From Antarcticibacterium sp. 1MA-6-2 (lineage in GTDB: Bacteria > Bacteroidota > Bacteroidia > Flavobacteriales > Flavobacteriaceae): 64,000 nt of DNA. This document shows, in pieces, positions 19,355 to 28,492 of the stretch (position 1 is the first letter of the stretch; every line of letters starts with the position of its first letter). Made by a program: the position numbers and the translations under genes. The notes under the pieces are model-generated. The model had not been told where the DNA came from and searched no databases. It was given only the letters and a program-made list of their open reading frames with translations. The stretch spans positions 1,736,001 to 1,800,000 of the forward strand of contig NZ_CP091036.1 in assembly GCF_021535135.1 (NCBI RefSeq), in the 5' to 3' direction.

Positions 19355-19910
19355 ACCGCCGGAATAAATAAGCGTGAAACCACGAAAAAAGAAAACCGAA
19401 AATAGCCCCGATAAATATCCCTGTTAAAATATCTCCCGGATAATGAACTCCCAGGTAAATACGGCTGTATGACACAAAAATTGCCCAAATTAGTAAGAAG
19501 TAAATAAGCCTGGGATAGTATTTTTTAAGAATAATACCCAGAAAAATCGCTACTCCTGTTGAATTTGAAGCATGTGCAGAAAAATACCCGAACCTTCCGC
19601 AACGTTCTGCTACAAATCTGGCATATTCCATGACTCCTTCCTGTCCGCAGGGACGGGGCCTCTCAAAGCTATGCTTAAAAACATTGGCTAATTGATCTGT
19701 CGCAGTAATGAGTAGCGCAATTAAGATTGCTGTTATGATCGCTCCTTTTATTCCGAATTTTTTAAATATGAGATAGAGCAGGAAGGCGTACAAGGGTAAA
19801 GCCGTCCACTTCTCTGTTACCAGCAACCAGAATGGATCCCAGGTGGTATTGCCTAAACTATTTAAAAAAAGGAATAGCTCCCTGTCCAGCTGATTGATAG
19901 ATTCAAGCAT
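19335..19910 (-). CDS. PAP2-family membrane phosphatase
   Basis: Integral membrane acid phosphatase of 191 residues with the three PAP2 motifs: KHSFERPRP (KxxxxxxRP), FSAHASNS (PSGH position, here SAHA) and SRIYLGVHYPGD (SRxxxxxHxxxD). Five or six transmembrane segments. Enzymes of this type dephosphorylate undecaprenyl pyrophosphate, phosphatidic acid or lipid A phosphates. Its convergent position with the ArnT-like gene fits a shared role in polyprenyl or lipid A chemistry, but the substrate is not determined. Confidence 0.88.
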   Translation of the reverse strand: MLESINQLDRELFLFLNSLGNTTWDPFWLLVTEKWTALPLYAFLLYLIFKKFGIKGAIITAILIALLITATDQLANVFKHSFERPRPCGQEGVMEYARFVAERCGRFGYFSAHASNSTGVAIFLGIILKKYYPRLIYFLLIWAIFVSYSRIYLGVHYPGDILTGIFIGAIFGFLFSWFHAYLFRRFRVPVL

Positions 19911-19915
19911 AGCTT

Positions 19916-20143
19916 CTAATCCTCGTATCTGGAGACTTCTCTATCATAAAACTCGTTCGCCTGTGTAATAAGAACTTCTGCCTGTTCTGCAAGTTCGTTT
20001 TCATCACTCTGGTCGAAATCTTCAAGCCATTCCACCTCATCGTCCTCAAGATTAATTATAAACCGTGGATACTCAGTGTGGATGACAAAAATAGCGTCAG
20101 GAAAATCGGTGTTATCACCTAAAAGGAATTTTGGAAAGTCCAT
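19916..20143 (-). CDS. Small acidic protein of unknown function
   Basis: A 75-residue soluble, strongly acidic protein (FPDAIFVIHTEYPRFIINLEDDEVEWLEDFDQ) of a type conserved in flavobacteria. It lies 5 bases upstream of the PAP2 gene and is probably co-transcribed with it. No motif is recognised. Confidence 0.65.
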   Translation of the reverse strand: MDFPKFLLGDNTDFPDAIFVIHTEYPRFIINLEDDEVEWLEDFDQSDENELAEQAEVLITQANEFYDREVSRYED

Positions 20144-20215
20144 AAATTAAATTTTATCAAATATGTAAATTTTGAAGGAGAAAATGGTGCTTATTTGCAG
20201 CTTTCCGCAGAAGAT

Positions 20216-21592
20216 CTACTGAACCACCTGTTCCTGAAGAACATTTTCTTCCTCTTCTATAAGCTGCCGACTTAAAAAATTAAATCTTAAGTATAATAGT
20301 AATGCTGAAGCAGTCAATCCTGCAAGTAGACCTAGCCAGATCCCCATACTCCCTAGCTGCTCCTCTTTTCCGAAATAAATAGAAACCGGAAAACCAATGA
20401 TCCAGTATGCTATAAAGCAAATAACTGTAGGTATCTTAACATCCTGCAGCCCCCGTAATGCTCCCAGGATCACCACCTGCAAACCGTCGCTGAGCTGGAA
20501 CAAGGCAGCCACTATTAACAGTTGTGCTGCAAGTAATAAAACTTCAGGATCATCAATATACCAGGTTGGCAACCAATCCTTCAGCAAAATAAATCCCACG
20601 GCAAAGACAGCTTCAATTAAAAAAACGAGTAAAAATGTGGAAAAGGCAATGCGCCGGAGGTTTTTGTAATTCCTTAGCCCTTTTTGATTTCCCACCCGTA
20701 TGGTTGCTGTAACCCCCAGGCCTACTGCAATCATAAAAGTCATGGAGGCGAGATTAAGTGCAATCTGGTTTGCTGCCTGTGGATTTGTTCCCAGGGTTCC
20801 TGCAAGTATAATAGTACTTATGAAGATTGCCACTTCAAAAAACATTTGTAATGCTGTGGGTAAACCTAAGGCTAAAATCCGTTTAAAAATCTTTGGCTGC
20901 AGCAAATTTTTTCTGGTCCATATAAAGTAATTTTTAAATTTCTTCTTTCGCCGCAAAATTTCCCAAATAAACCAGAGCATGAAGAACCTGGAGATAAGAG
21001 TACCTATGGCTGCTCCAACTAATTCCAGCCTTGGAAAGATCCAGATTCCATATATGAGGAGAAAGTTAAAGGTCACATTCACCACATTAGCTAATAAGGT
21101 GGCATACATAGCATATATTGTTTGGGAAAGCCCATCTGCAAATTGCTTATATCCCTGAAAAACCATAAGCGGGATAAGAGAAAAGGCCACAATCTCCATG
21201 TAAGGAATTGCGAGATCCACCACCTCCGGCGGCTGATCCAGGTGGTACAAAATCGGCTTGGCTAGCAACAGAAGCAAAAACAGGAGAATTCCACTGGCTG
21301 TACTTAAAATGATCCCGTGATGGAAATAGCTCCGCCCGGTTTCAAGATCATCAGCTCCGTCGGCTTCTGCAATTAAAGGGGTTATTGCAAAAGAAAACCC
21401 GATTCCCAGGGAAAGAGCGATAAAGATTAAACTGTTTCCAAGAGAAACCGCGGCCAAAGGTGCAGCTCCCAACCTTCCTATCATCAAATTATCCACCAAC
21501 CCCACCAGAACATGACCCAATTGCCCCATCATCACCGGGAAAGCAATATTGAGATTGGTTTTAAATTCTTTGGTATAGCGGGAAAGATACAA
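20216..21592 (-). CDS. MATE family multidrug/Na+ antiporter (NorM type)
   Basis: Twelve-TM cation-coupled exporter of 458 residues. Typical features are PVMMGQLGHVLVGLVDNLMIGRLGAAPLAAVSLGNSL at the N-terminus, AISLGIGFSFAITPLIAEADG-like helix 2, and the repeat-half LASMTFMIAVGLGVTATIRVGN. It begins next to a GAGACAA microsatellite, which lies upstream and could affect its promoter spacing. The substrate is unknown. Confidence 0.92.
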   Translation of the reverse strand: MYLSRYTKEFKTNLNIAFPVMMGQLGHVLVGLVDNLMIGRLGAAPLAAVSLGNSLIFIALSLGIGFSFAITPLIAEADGADDLETGRSYFHHGIILSTASGILLFLLLLLAKPILYHLDQPPEVVDLAIPYMEIVAFSLIPLMVFQGYKQFADGLSQTIYAMYATLLANVVNVTFNFLLIYGIWIFPRLELVGAAIGTLISRFFMLWFIWEILRRKKKFKNYFIWTRKNLLQPKIFKRILALGLPTALQMFFEVAIFISTIILAGTLGTNPQAANQIALNLASMTFMIAVGLGVTATIRVGNQKGLRNYKNLRRIAFSTFLLVFLIEAVFAVGFILLKDWLPTWYIDDPEVLLLAAQLLIVAALFQLSDGLQVVILGALRGLQDVKIPTVICFIAYWIIGFPVSIYFGKEEQLGSMGIWLGLLAGLTASALLLYLRFNFLSRQLIEEEENVLQEQVVQ

Positions 21593-21658
21593 ACCTGAAA
21601 ATTTTAGTTTGCAAAGATAGCAGGGTTTTCAGGTTGAGGAAACAATTTTAGAAAATAA

Positions 21659-21782
21659 GAGACAAGAGACAAGAGACAAGAGACAAGAGACAAGAGACAA
21701 GAGACAAGAGACAAGAGACAAGAGACAAGAGACAAGAGACAAGAGACAAGAGACAAGAGACAAGAGACAAGAGACAAGAGAC
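21659..21782. repeat. Perfect GAGACAA heptanucleotide microsatellite, about 17.7 copies
   Basis: An uninterrupted 7-base tandem repeat of 124 bases. Unlike the degenerate heptad tracts near 1.4-4.2 kb it is perfect, suggesting recent slippage expansion. It lies about 67 bases upstream of the MATE gene start and about 107 bases from the M28 peptidase stop. Confidence 0.97.
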
Positions 21783-21888
21783 ACTCTTCCGTCTTAATCG
21801 GCTGTCGCCGATTAAGCCATCCTCCCTTTTTAAGGGAAGGAGCTTTTAAATAGGTGAATTAAACGTCCCCTTCGGGGGCTGGGGGATT
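21783..21888. other. Cluster of small inverted repeats
   Basis: CTTAATCGGC-TGTC-GCCGATTAAG is a perfect stem-loop, followed by CCTCCCTTTTTAAGGGAAGGAG and CCCCTTCGGGGGCTGGGGG. These are common flavobacterial intergenic elements; the first may also act as a terminator for the upstream MATE side or a processing site. Confidence 0.6.
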
Positions 21889-23307
21889 TTACATCTTCGG
21901 CTCTTGTTGGGTGGAAATGGTTTTAAAACCGTATTTGTCAACCAGATATATTAAGGATGCCATAGTAGCTGCGCCTAATTCCAACTCTCTCTTGTTTATT
22001 GCTTCAAAAGTGTCGTTATCGGAATGGTGATGGTCAAAGTAACGTTGAGAATCTGGTCGTAATCCTGCCAGTACTACAGAACCGTTTTTTAATGGAATAA
22101 TATCTGCTCCGCTGCCATTGCGGTGGAACTGATGAATGAGATAAGGTTCAAAAAGCTTTTTCCAGCTTTCTATTTGATTAAATTGTGCATCTCCCGTGTC
22201 AAAGGAAAATCCGCGTGGGGTGAAGCCGCCTGCATCGCTCTCCAGCGCAAAAATGTGATTCTCTTTTTTACGTTTTACCTCTTCGGCATACTTGTTTCCA
22301 CCTCTTAATCCATTTTCCTCATTCATAAAAAGGACCACCCTAATACTCCTTTTTGGCTTGTAATTTATTTCTTTAAAGAGACGTAATACTTCCATGGACT
22401 GTACTACTCCTGCCCCATCGTCATGAGACCCATCTCCCAGATCCCAGGAATCCAGGTGGCCACCTACTACTATATATTCATCAGGAAATTCTGATCCCGT
22501 TATTTCCCCAATAACGTTATAAGATTGAACATCAGCCAATTGCTCACTGTTGATCTTCATGTACAATTTTACCGATTTATCCAGCTTCAAAAGAGAGCTT
22601 AGATATTCAGCATCATTCGTACAAATAGCTGCTGAAGGAATTCTCTTTTCCACAGGAAGATCTTCGTAAGTCATACTCCCCGTATGAGGAAAATCATCCA
22701 GCCTGTGGGTAAGTGATCTAACTATAACTCCCACCGCACCGTATTTAACAGCCTCTGCTGCGCCTTTATATCTTTGATCTACACAACCCCCGTAAGCTGC
22801 AAATGTGTTAATAAGATCGGCACGCATGGGTCGATTAAAGAATATAATTTTTCCTTTTATCTGTTCCTCTCCGTATTTTTCAAGATCTTCAATTCCCTGG
22901 ACTTCTATGACTTCAGCTTTAGTTCCCATCGCCGGAGTGGAAACTGAACCTCCAAGAGCTGCAATATTTACATTTCTGCTTGTTCCGGGAGCAGTTTCTA
23001 TGAAGGCGTACTCTTTGGTACCCCTTATCCATTTTGGCACCATTACAGGTTGCAGCCATACTTTTTCCAGACCTAATTCTTCCAGCTCTTTTTTAGTGTA
23101 TTCTACAGCCCGTTGTGCGTTTACTGATCCTGATAATCTTGGGCCGATTTTTAATGAGAGATGCTCCAGCCAGTCATATGCCTGACCATTAAGCAGGGCC
23201 ATATCATAAATTTTCCTGATCTCCAGAGAATCTTCAGCTGAAGATGTGTCCTGGGAAAAGCCTTTGAAGGATAGTAAGAGTATGAACAGAAAAAACATTT
23301 TTCTCAT
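21889..23307 (-). CDS. Secreted M28 family peptidase with PA domain
   Basis: Zn-dependent aminopeptidase/carboxypeptidase of 472 residues with a signal peptide (MFFLFILLLSFKGFSQ). An inserted protease-associated region (KGKIIFFNRPM...AAEAVKYGAVGVIVRS) precedes the catalytic domain with VVGGHLDSWDLGDGSHDDGAGV (zinc ligands H and D), MNEENGLRGG (catalytic and ligand Glu), ESDAGGF and HHHSDNDTFEAI (last zinc ligand). Periplasmic or extracellular peptide degradation is likely. It is a single gene, with its promoter in the short gap to the PPK2 gene. Confidence 0.92.
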   Translation of the reverse strand: MRKMFFLFILLLSFKGFSQDTSSAEDSLEIRKIYDMALLNGQAYDWLEHLSLKIGPRLSGSVNAQRAVEYTKKELEELGLEKVWLQPVMVPKWIRGTKEYAFIETAPGTSRNVNIAALGGSVSTPAMGTKAEVIEVQGIEDLEKYGEEQIKGKIIFFNRPMRADLINTFAAYGGCVDQRYKGAAEAVKYGAVGVIVRSLTHRLDDFPHTGSMTYEDLPVEKRIPSAAICTNDAEYLSSLLKLDKSVKLYMKINSEQLADVQSYNVIGEITGSEFPDEYIVVGGHLDSWDLGDGSHDDGAGVVQSMEVLRLFKEINYKPKRSIRVVLFMNEENGLRGGNKYAEEVKRKKENHIFALESDAGGFTPRGFSFDTGDAQFNQIESWKKLFEPYLIHQFHRNGSGADIIPLKNGSVVLAGLRPDSQRYFDHHHSDNDTFEAINKRELELGAATMASLIYLVDKYGFKTISTQQEPKM

Positions 23308-23360
23308 CAGGTATAATTTTCAGCTAAATAACTAAATTTTTAAAAGGAGAGAAAGTCAAC

Positions 23361-24240
23361 CTACTCTTTTTGCAATTCTTCCTTATACTGCTCCAGGTTC
23401 TTTTTTATTTCCGGAGCAAGTTCCGGTTCTTTTACTTCTTTATACCCCGAGAGCTCCTCCCATAACACCTTTGCAACTAAATAACGGGCTGTGGTTTTGT
23501 CATCTGAAGGAATAACATACCAGGGAGCGATGGAAGTAGAAGTCTTATTTATTGCCTCCTCATAACATTTCCTGTATGTGTCCCACAACTTACGCTCCTC
23601 AAGATCACCGGGAGAAAATTTCCATTGCTTTTCCGGCTTTCTTAATCTACGCAGAAGCCTATACCTTTGTTCTTCTTTGGAAATGTTCAGAAAGAATTTA
23701 AAGATGATGGTACCATTTTGCTGAAGGTGTTTCTCAAAATTCCTGATATCTTCAAATCGTTTTTCCCAAAAATCTTCTGTAATATCCTCAACGCTGTTGA
23801 TCCCCGGAAGATTCTCATTCATAATATATTCCGGATGGACGCGGGTAACCAGTACATTTTCATAGTGCGTCCTGTTGAAAACCCCGAATTTCCCTCTTGC
23901 TTAGCAAAGCAATATAGTGCCGCCACAAGAAATCGTGTTTTAATTCGAGGGAGGAAGGAACCTTAAAACTGTGTACCACAACTCCACGAGTATTAAAACC
24001 TTTAAAAACTTCTCTTACCAAACTATCTTTCCCTGAAGTGTCCATGCCCTGAAGGCAGAAAAGAACGGAATATTTTCCATGGGCATAGAGCTTATTTTGC
24101 CAGTCTGCCAGCTTTTTCCGAATATCCTTTAAATTTTTTTTAATCTCCTCTTTATCTGCCTCCAGGTCTAAAGACGTTTGAAGATCTGAGATTTTTATTT
24201 GCGAAGTGACTTTAAAATCAGCTGAATTAATTTTAATCAT
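23361..24240 (-). CDS. Polyphosphate kinase 2 family protein (PPK2)
   Basis: Uses polyphosphate to phosphorylate nucleotides. Walker A is in FCLQGMDTSGKDSLVREVF (about residue 70), followed by FKVPSSLELKHDFLWRHY and, after repair, PARGKFGVFNRTHYENVLVTRVHP, and later the lid region FFLNISKEEQRYRLLRRL and WYVIPSDDKTTARYLVAKV. The frame breaks at 23899-23905 (rev. GCTAAGC); GCCGGC restores ALPARGKFGVFNR. The repaired length of 292 residues is normal for the class-I/III single-domain type. Confidence 0.92.
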
Positions 24241-24287
24241 ATGTGTGGTTTAAAATAAAGATACAAATCTTAAATCCATATTTTTTT

Positions 24288-24295
24288 TATCTTCG
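24288..24295 (+). promoter_or_regulatory. Candidate -7 box for the acetyltransferase-like gene
   Basis: TATCTTCG is close to TAnnTTTG. A start site just after it would place translation initiation at the TTG at 24312, not at the ATG at 24243. Confidence 0.35.
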
Positions 24296-24311
24296 CCTCA
24301 AACAGAAGAAT

Positions 24312-24899
24312 TTGAATAAGGAAGAGGTTATTGAGCACGTATCGTATTTACTTCAGGAAGTTACCACTTCCATGGAAATAGTAAAGGATGATCACAAAAG
24401 AGAACAGCGTTTTAAGTACCTGGCGAAGTATATGGTTGAAAAGGCCATTGAAAAGGATGGCTTAATTGTTTCAGAAAATGGACGCGGAGTTGCTATTCTC
24501 TATCGTACCAATAGCAAAGACAAAAATTTTTGGAAAGATCTTGTGCAGGACCTGAAGCTGGCAATAAATGTTACCGGGATAAGGAAAGGCCTGAAAGCCA
24601 TGAAAAACCAAAAATATGTAAAAGACCAGCGACCTAAAGAGGGTGATTATCTTTATTGCTGGTTTTGGGGGATTCTCCCGGATTCCCGTGGAAGTGATGA
24701 CAGCAAAACTGCTTATGAAATGAAGAACAGGTTCTATGAAATAGCAAAGGAGTTGCAACTTCCTATTTATGCTGAATCCCGGAACAGGAGGATTAGTCTT
24801 GCTTACAGGCGATATGGCTTTGAACTGTTTCACGAATGGAACCACCCCAGCGGAGACGTTATGTACTTTTTACGGTATCTTCCCCCCGCGAAAGAGTAA
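24312..24899 (+). CDS. GNAT-like acetyltransferase
   Basis: About 195 residues. The central and C-terminal parts resemble a GNAT fold: GLIVSENGRGVAILYRT, then LYCWFWGILPDSRGSDDSKTAYEMKNRFYEIAKELQLPIYAESR and RRISLAYRRYGFELFHEW, where NRRISLAYRRYGFE matches the usual C-terminal acetyl-CoA-binding helix and strand. The start is uncertain; I chose TTG 24312 because the upstream part overlaps a possible promoter. It is divergent from the PPK2 gene. The substrate is unknown. Confidence 0.6.
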   Translation: MNKEEVIEHVSYLLQEVTTSMEIVKDDHKREQRFKYLAKYMVEKAIEKDGLIVSENGRGVAILYRTNSKDKNFWKDLVQDLKLAINVTGIRKGLKAMKNQKYVKDQRPKEGDYLYCWFWGILPDSRGSDDSKTAYEMKNRFYEIAKELQLPIYAESRNRRISLAYRRYGFELFHEWNHPSGDVMYFLRYLPPAKE

Positions 24900-24968
24900 A
24901 AAATTGATTCCTTACAATCTTTAAAGCATTAGAATGGGTTAAATGCTGCTACAAACTTTTGTCTATAG

Positions 24969-26135
24969 TTAAGCTTTACTTGCAAACAACCTTACATCTT
25001 CTTCTGTAACCTCGTTTCCACCCAGGATGATAAGTCGCTCCACTACATTCCTTAATTCGCGAATATTTCCCGTCCAGTCATATTCCTTTAAAAGGTTTAT
25101 GGCACCTTCAGTAAAATTTTTCTTGATGCTGCCCTGTTCTTCTGTAATCTTTTCGCTGAAAAATTCTACCAATAACGGAATATCCTCCCGACGTTCATTT
25201 AATGGCGGTACCTGAACTAAAATGACAGCAAGACGATGGAAAAGATCTTCCCGGAATTTCTTTTCCTCAATTTCTCTTTTCAGGTCTTTATTGGTAGCTG
25301 CCACTACCCGAACATCCACTTTTATATCTTTATCACTTCCCACCCGCGAGATCTTATTCTCCTGCAGCGCACGTAAAACTTTAGCCTGTGCCGAAAGGCT
25401 CATATCCCCTATTTCATCCAGAAATATTGTACCACCGTTGGCTGCTTCAAACTTTCCGGCCCGATCTCTAACGGCTGAAGTAAAAGCTCCTTTTACATGA
25501 CCAAATAATTCACTCTCTATTAATTCTGAAGGGATTGCGGCACAGTTAACTTCTATCATAGGGCCGTTCGACCGCTCGCTTTTTTGATGCAGCCAGTGTG
25601 CAACCAATTCCTTTCCTGTTCCATTGGGGCCCGTTATAAGTACCCGGGCATCTGTAGGTGCCACTTTTTCTATAATGCCCTTAATGCGGGAAATGGCAGG
25701 AGATTCTCCTATCATTTGATAATTTTTCCCCACCTTCTTCTTAAGACGGGTATTTTCAACTACCAGTTCTTTACGATCAAGAGCATTGCGTACCGTATTG
25801 AGCAATCGGTTAAGATCTGGCGGTTTAGAAATATAATCAAAAGCTCCAAGTCTCATCGTATTAACCGCAGTATCTAAATCTCCATGACCAGAGATCATCA
25901 CTACAGGAACTTCAGATTTAATTTTCTTTATAGCCTCCAGCACTTCTATTCCATCCATTTTTGGCATCTTGATGTCGCACAGAACAAGGTCATATTCCTC
26001 ATCCTTTACTTTTTCTATTCCCACCAATCCGTCTTCAGCTTCATCAACTTCATATGTGCTGTTCTCTTCAGAAAGAATTTTTATTAATACCCGGCGAATA
26101 GCCGCTTCATCTTCTATAATCAATATTTTAGGCAT
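24969..26135 (-). CDS. Sigma-54-dependent response regulator without a recognisable HTH
   Basis: NtrC-family activator of 388 residues. The receiver domain has phospho-acceptor Asp in LVLCDIKMPKMDG (about residue 54). The AAA+ domain has Walker A GPNGTGKE, the sigma-54 contact loop as GAFTSA rather than GAFTGA, Walker B GGTIFLDEIGDM and the arginine finger region FREDLFHRL. It ends EEDVRLFASKA right after the AAA+ lid, so the usual FIS-type DNA-binding helix is absent, as in a known Bacteroidetes subgroup. It starts 3 bases after the DUF6268 gene stop. No histidine kinase is adjacent. Confidence 0.92.
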   Translation of the reverse strand: MPKILIIEDEAAIRRVLIKILSEENSTYEVDEAEDGLVGIEKVKDEEYDLVLCDIKMPKMDGIEVLEAIKKIKSEVPVVMISGHGDLDTAVNTMRLGAFDYISKPPDLNRLLNTVRNALDRKELVVENTRLKKKVGKNYQMIGESPAISRIKGIIEKVAPTDARVLITGPNGTGKELVAHWLHQKSERSNGPMIEVNCAAIPSELIESELFGHVKGAFTSAVRDRAGKFEAANGGTIFLDEIGDMSLSAQAKVLRALQENKISRVGSDKDIKVDVRVVAATNKDLKREIEEKKFREDLFHRLAVILVQVPPLNERREDIPLLVEFFSEKITEEQGSIKKNFTEGAINLLKEYDWTGNIRELRNVVERLIILGGNEVTEEDVRLFASKA

Positions 26136-26137
26136 AC

Positions 26138-27040
26138 TTATATTTTAAATTTTAGACCCGTACGTCCATAGAAAGTATTTACTCTGTTGATATCATAAAC
26201 ATCGTCGCGATTGTCATCCCGGATCCTGATATCATTTCTAATTGTATGGCCTGCATACACGTAATATACTAAATGATCTGTAAAGTTATACTCATACCCA
26301 ATTCCTGCAAGAACTATTGTCATGGAAATATTTTCAGCAAGCGCAGTAGATCCCTCTACCTCCCTGTTCTCCTGAATATTGGCAAAAAAACCGTCAAGGG
26401 TTACAAATGCCTGCAATTCATTCTTTTTATCTATATAATATTTTAAATTGCTCTTAGGCACTCCTAAAGTATAGGACCAGTTGGGATGAAATTCCCTATA
26501 ATAATTAACAATAGGTAAAGGAAATGGAAAACCGGAAGTAGTAGAATAATGTAATCCCAGGATAAGTCGCCAGGGTACCTCAACACCTTCTTTCCCACTA
26601 TCATTTATAAATAAGACTGCCCCGGTATATAACAAATCATCATTTATTATTTTACCAAGTTCAAAATTGGAAGCCAGCATTAATCCTCCCTGAACTGCAT
26701 ACCGCCATTTTTCACTTATTTTATCGGTAAAACCCAAAGTTGCAGTAAAAGACTGGTATCGGTCCAGGTCTCTTAAATTCCCAAAGGGTGCATTGTCTTC
26801 ATATTTAAAATTGATATTCTCATAATCAAGGCCTGGAACCAGATATGCGTCTTCACCTAATTTAATAGGGAAGTTCACAAATGTGCGAAATCGCCTAAAG
26901 GAGTTATCTGAACTGGATTGGGGAAAATAAGTGTATTCAATCCTTGCAAGGTCGGTGCTTTGAGCCTGAGAAAAATCTGTAACTCCAGCCAGAAGCAAGA
27001 AAACACACCAATGGTAAAATTTAATCTTTTTGAGGTTCAT
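26138..27040 (-). CDS. DUF6268-like outer-membrane beta-barrel protein
   Basis: A 300-residue protein with a signal peptide ending near GVTDFSQAQS and alternating beta-strand pattern through to a C-terminal GRTGLKFKI. Phrases such as FRTFVNFPIKLGEDAYLVPGLDYE and LAGIGYEYNFTDHLVYYVYAGHTI fit a small outer-membrane barrel of the DUF6268 type. It is probably co-transcribed with the sigma-54 regulator that follows after 3 bases. Function unknown. Confidence 0.7.
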   Translation of the reverse strand: MNLKKIKFYHWCVFLLLAGVTDFSQAQSTDLARIEYTYFPQSSSDNSFRRFRTFVNFPIKLGEDAYLVPGLDYENINFKYEDNAPFGNLRDLDRYQSFTATLGFTDKISEKWRYAVQGGLMLASNFELGKIINDDLLYTGAVLFINDSGKEGVEVPWRLILGLHYSTTSGFPFPLPIVNYYREFHPNWSYTLGVPKSNLKYYIDKKNELQAFVTLDGFFANIQENREVEGSTALAENISMTIVLAGIGYEYNFTDHLVYYVYAGHTIRNDIRIRDDNRDDVYDINRVNTFYGRTGLKFKI

Positions 27041-27192
27041 GATTAAATTGATTTTAGACTTAGTTATACTTCTGTGGCTTTATTTTGCCACTTATACCAC
27101 TACTTAAAAAAGTGGATGGTGTAAATCTAATTCTTTATGAAGGCAGAGGCTGTTAAAAGAAGCCTAATATGAATTTTTAAGCTAGGTTTCTT

Positions 27193-28492
27193 CTAATATT
27201 TAATCCACTTATATAGCTCTTTGTAAGTGGGTTTTTTTCCATACATAAGAATCCCCACCCTGTAGATTTTAGCCGCCAGCCACAACACCCCCACATTGGT
27301 GATAATGAGTAACAGTACTGATATAAGGAGCTCCCACCATGGAACTCCAAAGGGAATTCTCATAAGCATTACAATGGGAGAAGTGAGTGGGATCATAGAA
27401 AATATTGTGGAGACAGAACCGTGAGGATTTTCAATAACCGAAAAGAAGCCCACGTAAATCCCCAGCATAAGTGGCAGAATTATAGGAAACATAAATTGTT
27501 GGGTATCAGTTTCACTGTCTACCGCTGCTCCTATAGCGGCATAAATTGCGCTGTAAAGAAAATATCCGCCAATAAAGTAGATAAGGAAAAAGATAACCAG
27601 GCTTAAAATAGGCAAATTTGTAATATCTATTAACAGCTGTTGCATTTCACTGTTATTCATTTGCTCCAGTCCTTGTTGTGCCTGCGGTTGCGTCGCCATC
27701 ATATCTAATCCTGTAAGCGTGGTTGTAATGAATAGAAGTAAAGCACCCAGAACAACCCAAATTGCAAATTGGGTAATCCCTGCAAGGGAGGTGCCCAGAA
27801 TCTTACCAAGCATTAGCTGAATTGGCTTTACCGAAGAAACAATAATTTCAATTATGCGATTAGTCTTTTCCTCAATTACACTACGCATTACCATATTTCC
27901 ATAAATAATAATGAACATCATAAGCAGATAACCTGCAGCACCTCCAAAGATCATTTTTATATAAGAAGACATTTTCGAAGTCCTTTGTCCCTCGAAATTT
28001 TGAATCTGAATATTTACCTGTGCCTCTGCCGATTCAATTTTCGAGACGTCAACCCCCCCGGGCTATTAATTCGCGGGTGGTAAGTTTTTCTGAAATTATT
28101 CTTTCAATTTGTTGAAGGGTGTTTATTCCGGGAGGTTCCTTTCCATAGAACTGGATTGCCTGTGCCAGCTCCAGATTGTTTTCAATTTCGGGAATATAAA
28201 GCAGGCCATAATAAGATTTCTCCCTTACAAGCGCTTTTCCCTGTTCCAGTGAAATTGAAGAAAGGTCGAGATAAGTAATGTCACCTGTATTTCTAAACTC
28301 TCCGGCAAAAACGCCACTTTCATCATTTACAGCAATGGTTCGTTTTTCGCTGTTATTAAGCATGCTTAAATAGGCTATAAGCATAAACATTCCAACCAGG
28401 ATAAGCGGGCTTAGGAAAGTCATAACAATAAAGGTCTTATTTCGTACCCTTGCCATATACTCCCGCCTTATAATGAGTTTTAAATTACGCAT
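27193..28492 (-). CDS. ABC-2 type permease (NatB-like)
   Basis: Membrane subunit of a two-gene exporter with the adjacent ATPase. About 432 residues after repair: an N-terminal TM helix (FIVMTFLSPLILVGMFMLIAYLSML), a large extracytoplasmic domain, then five or six TM helices in the C-terminal half, including GGAAGYLLMMFIIIYGNMVMRSVIEEKTNRIIEIIVSSVKP, the conserved ABC-2 coupling motif. The frame breaks in a G7 tract near 28055; G6 gives LIARGVDVSKIESAEAQVNIQIQ. It overlaps the ATPase gene by 8 bases. Confidence 0.9.
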
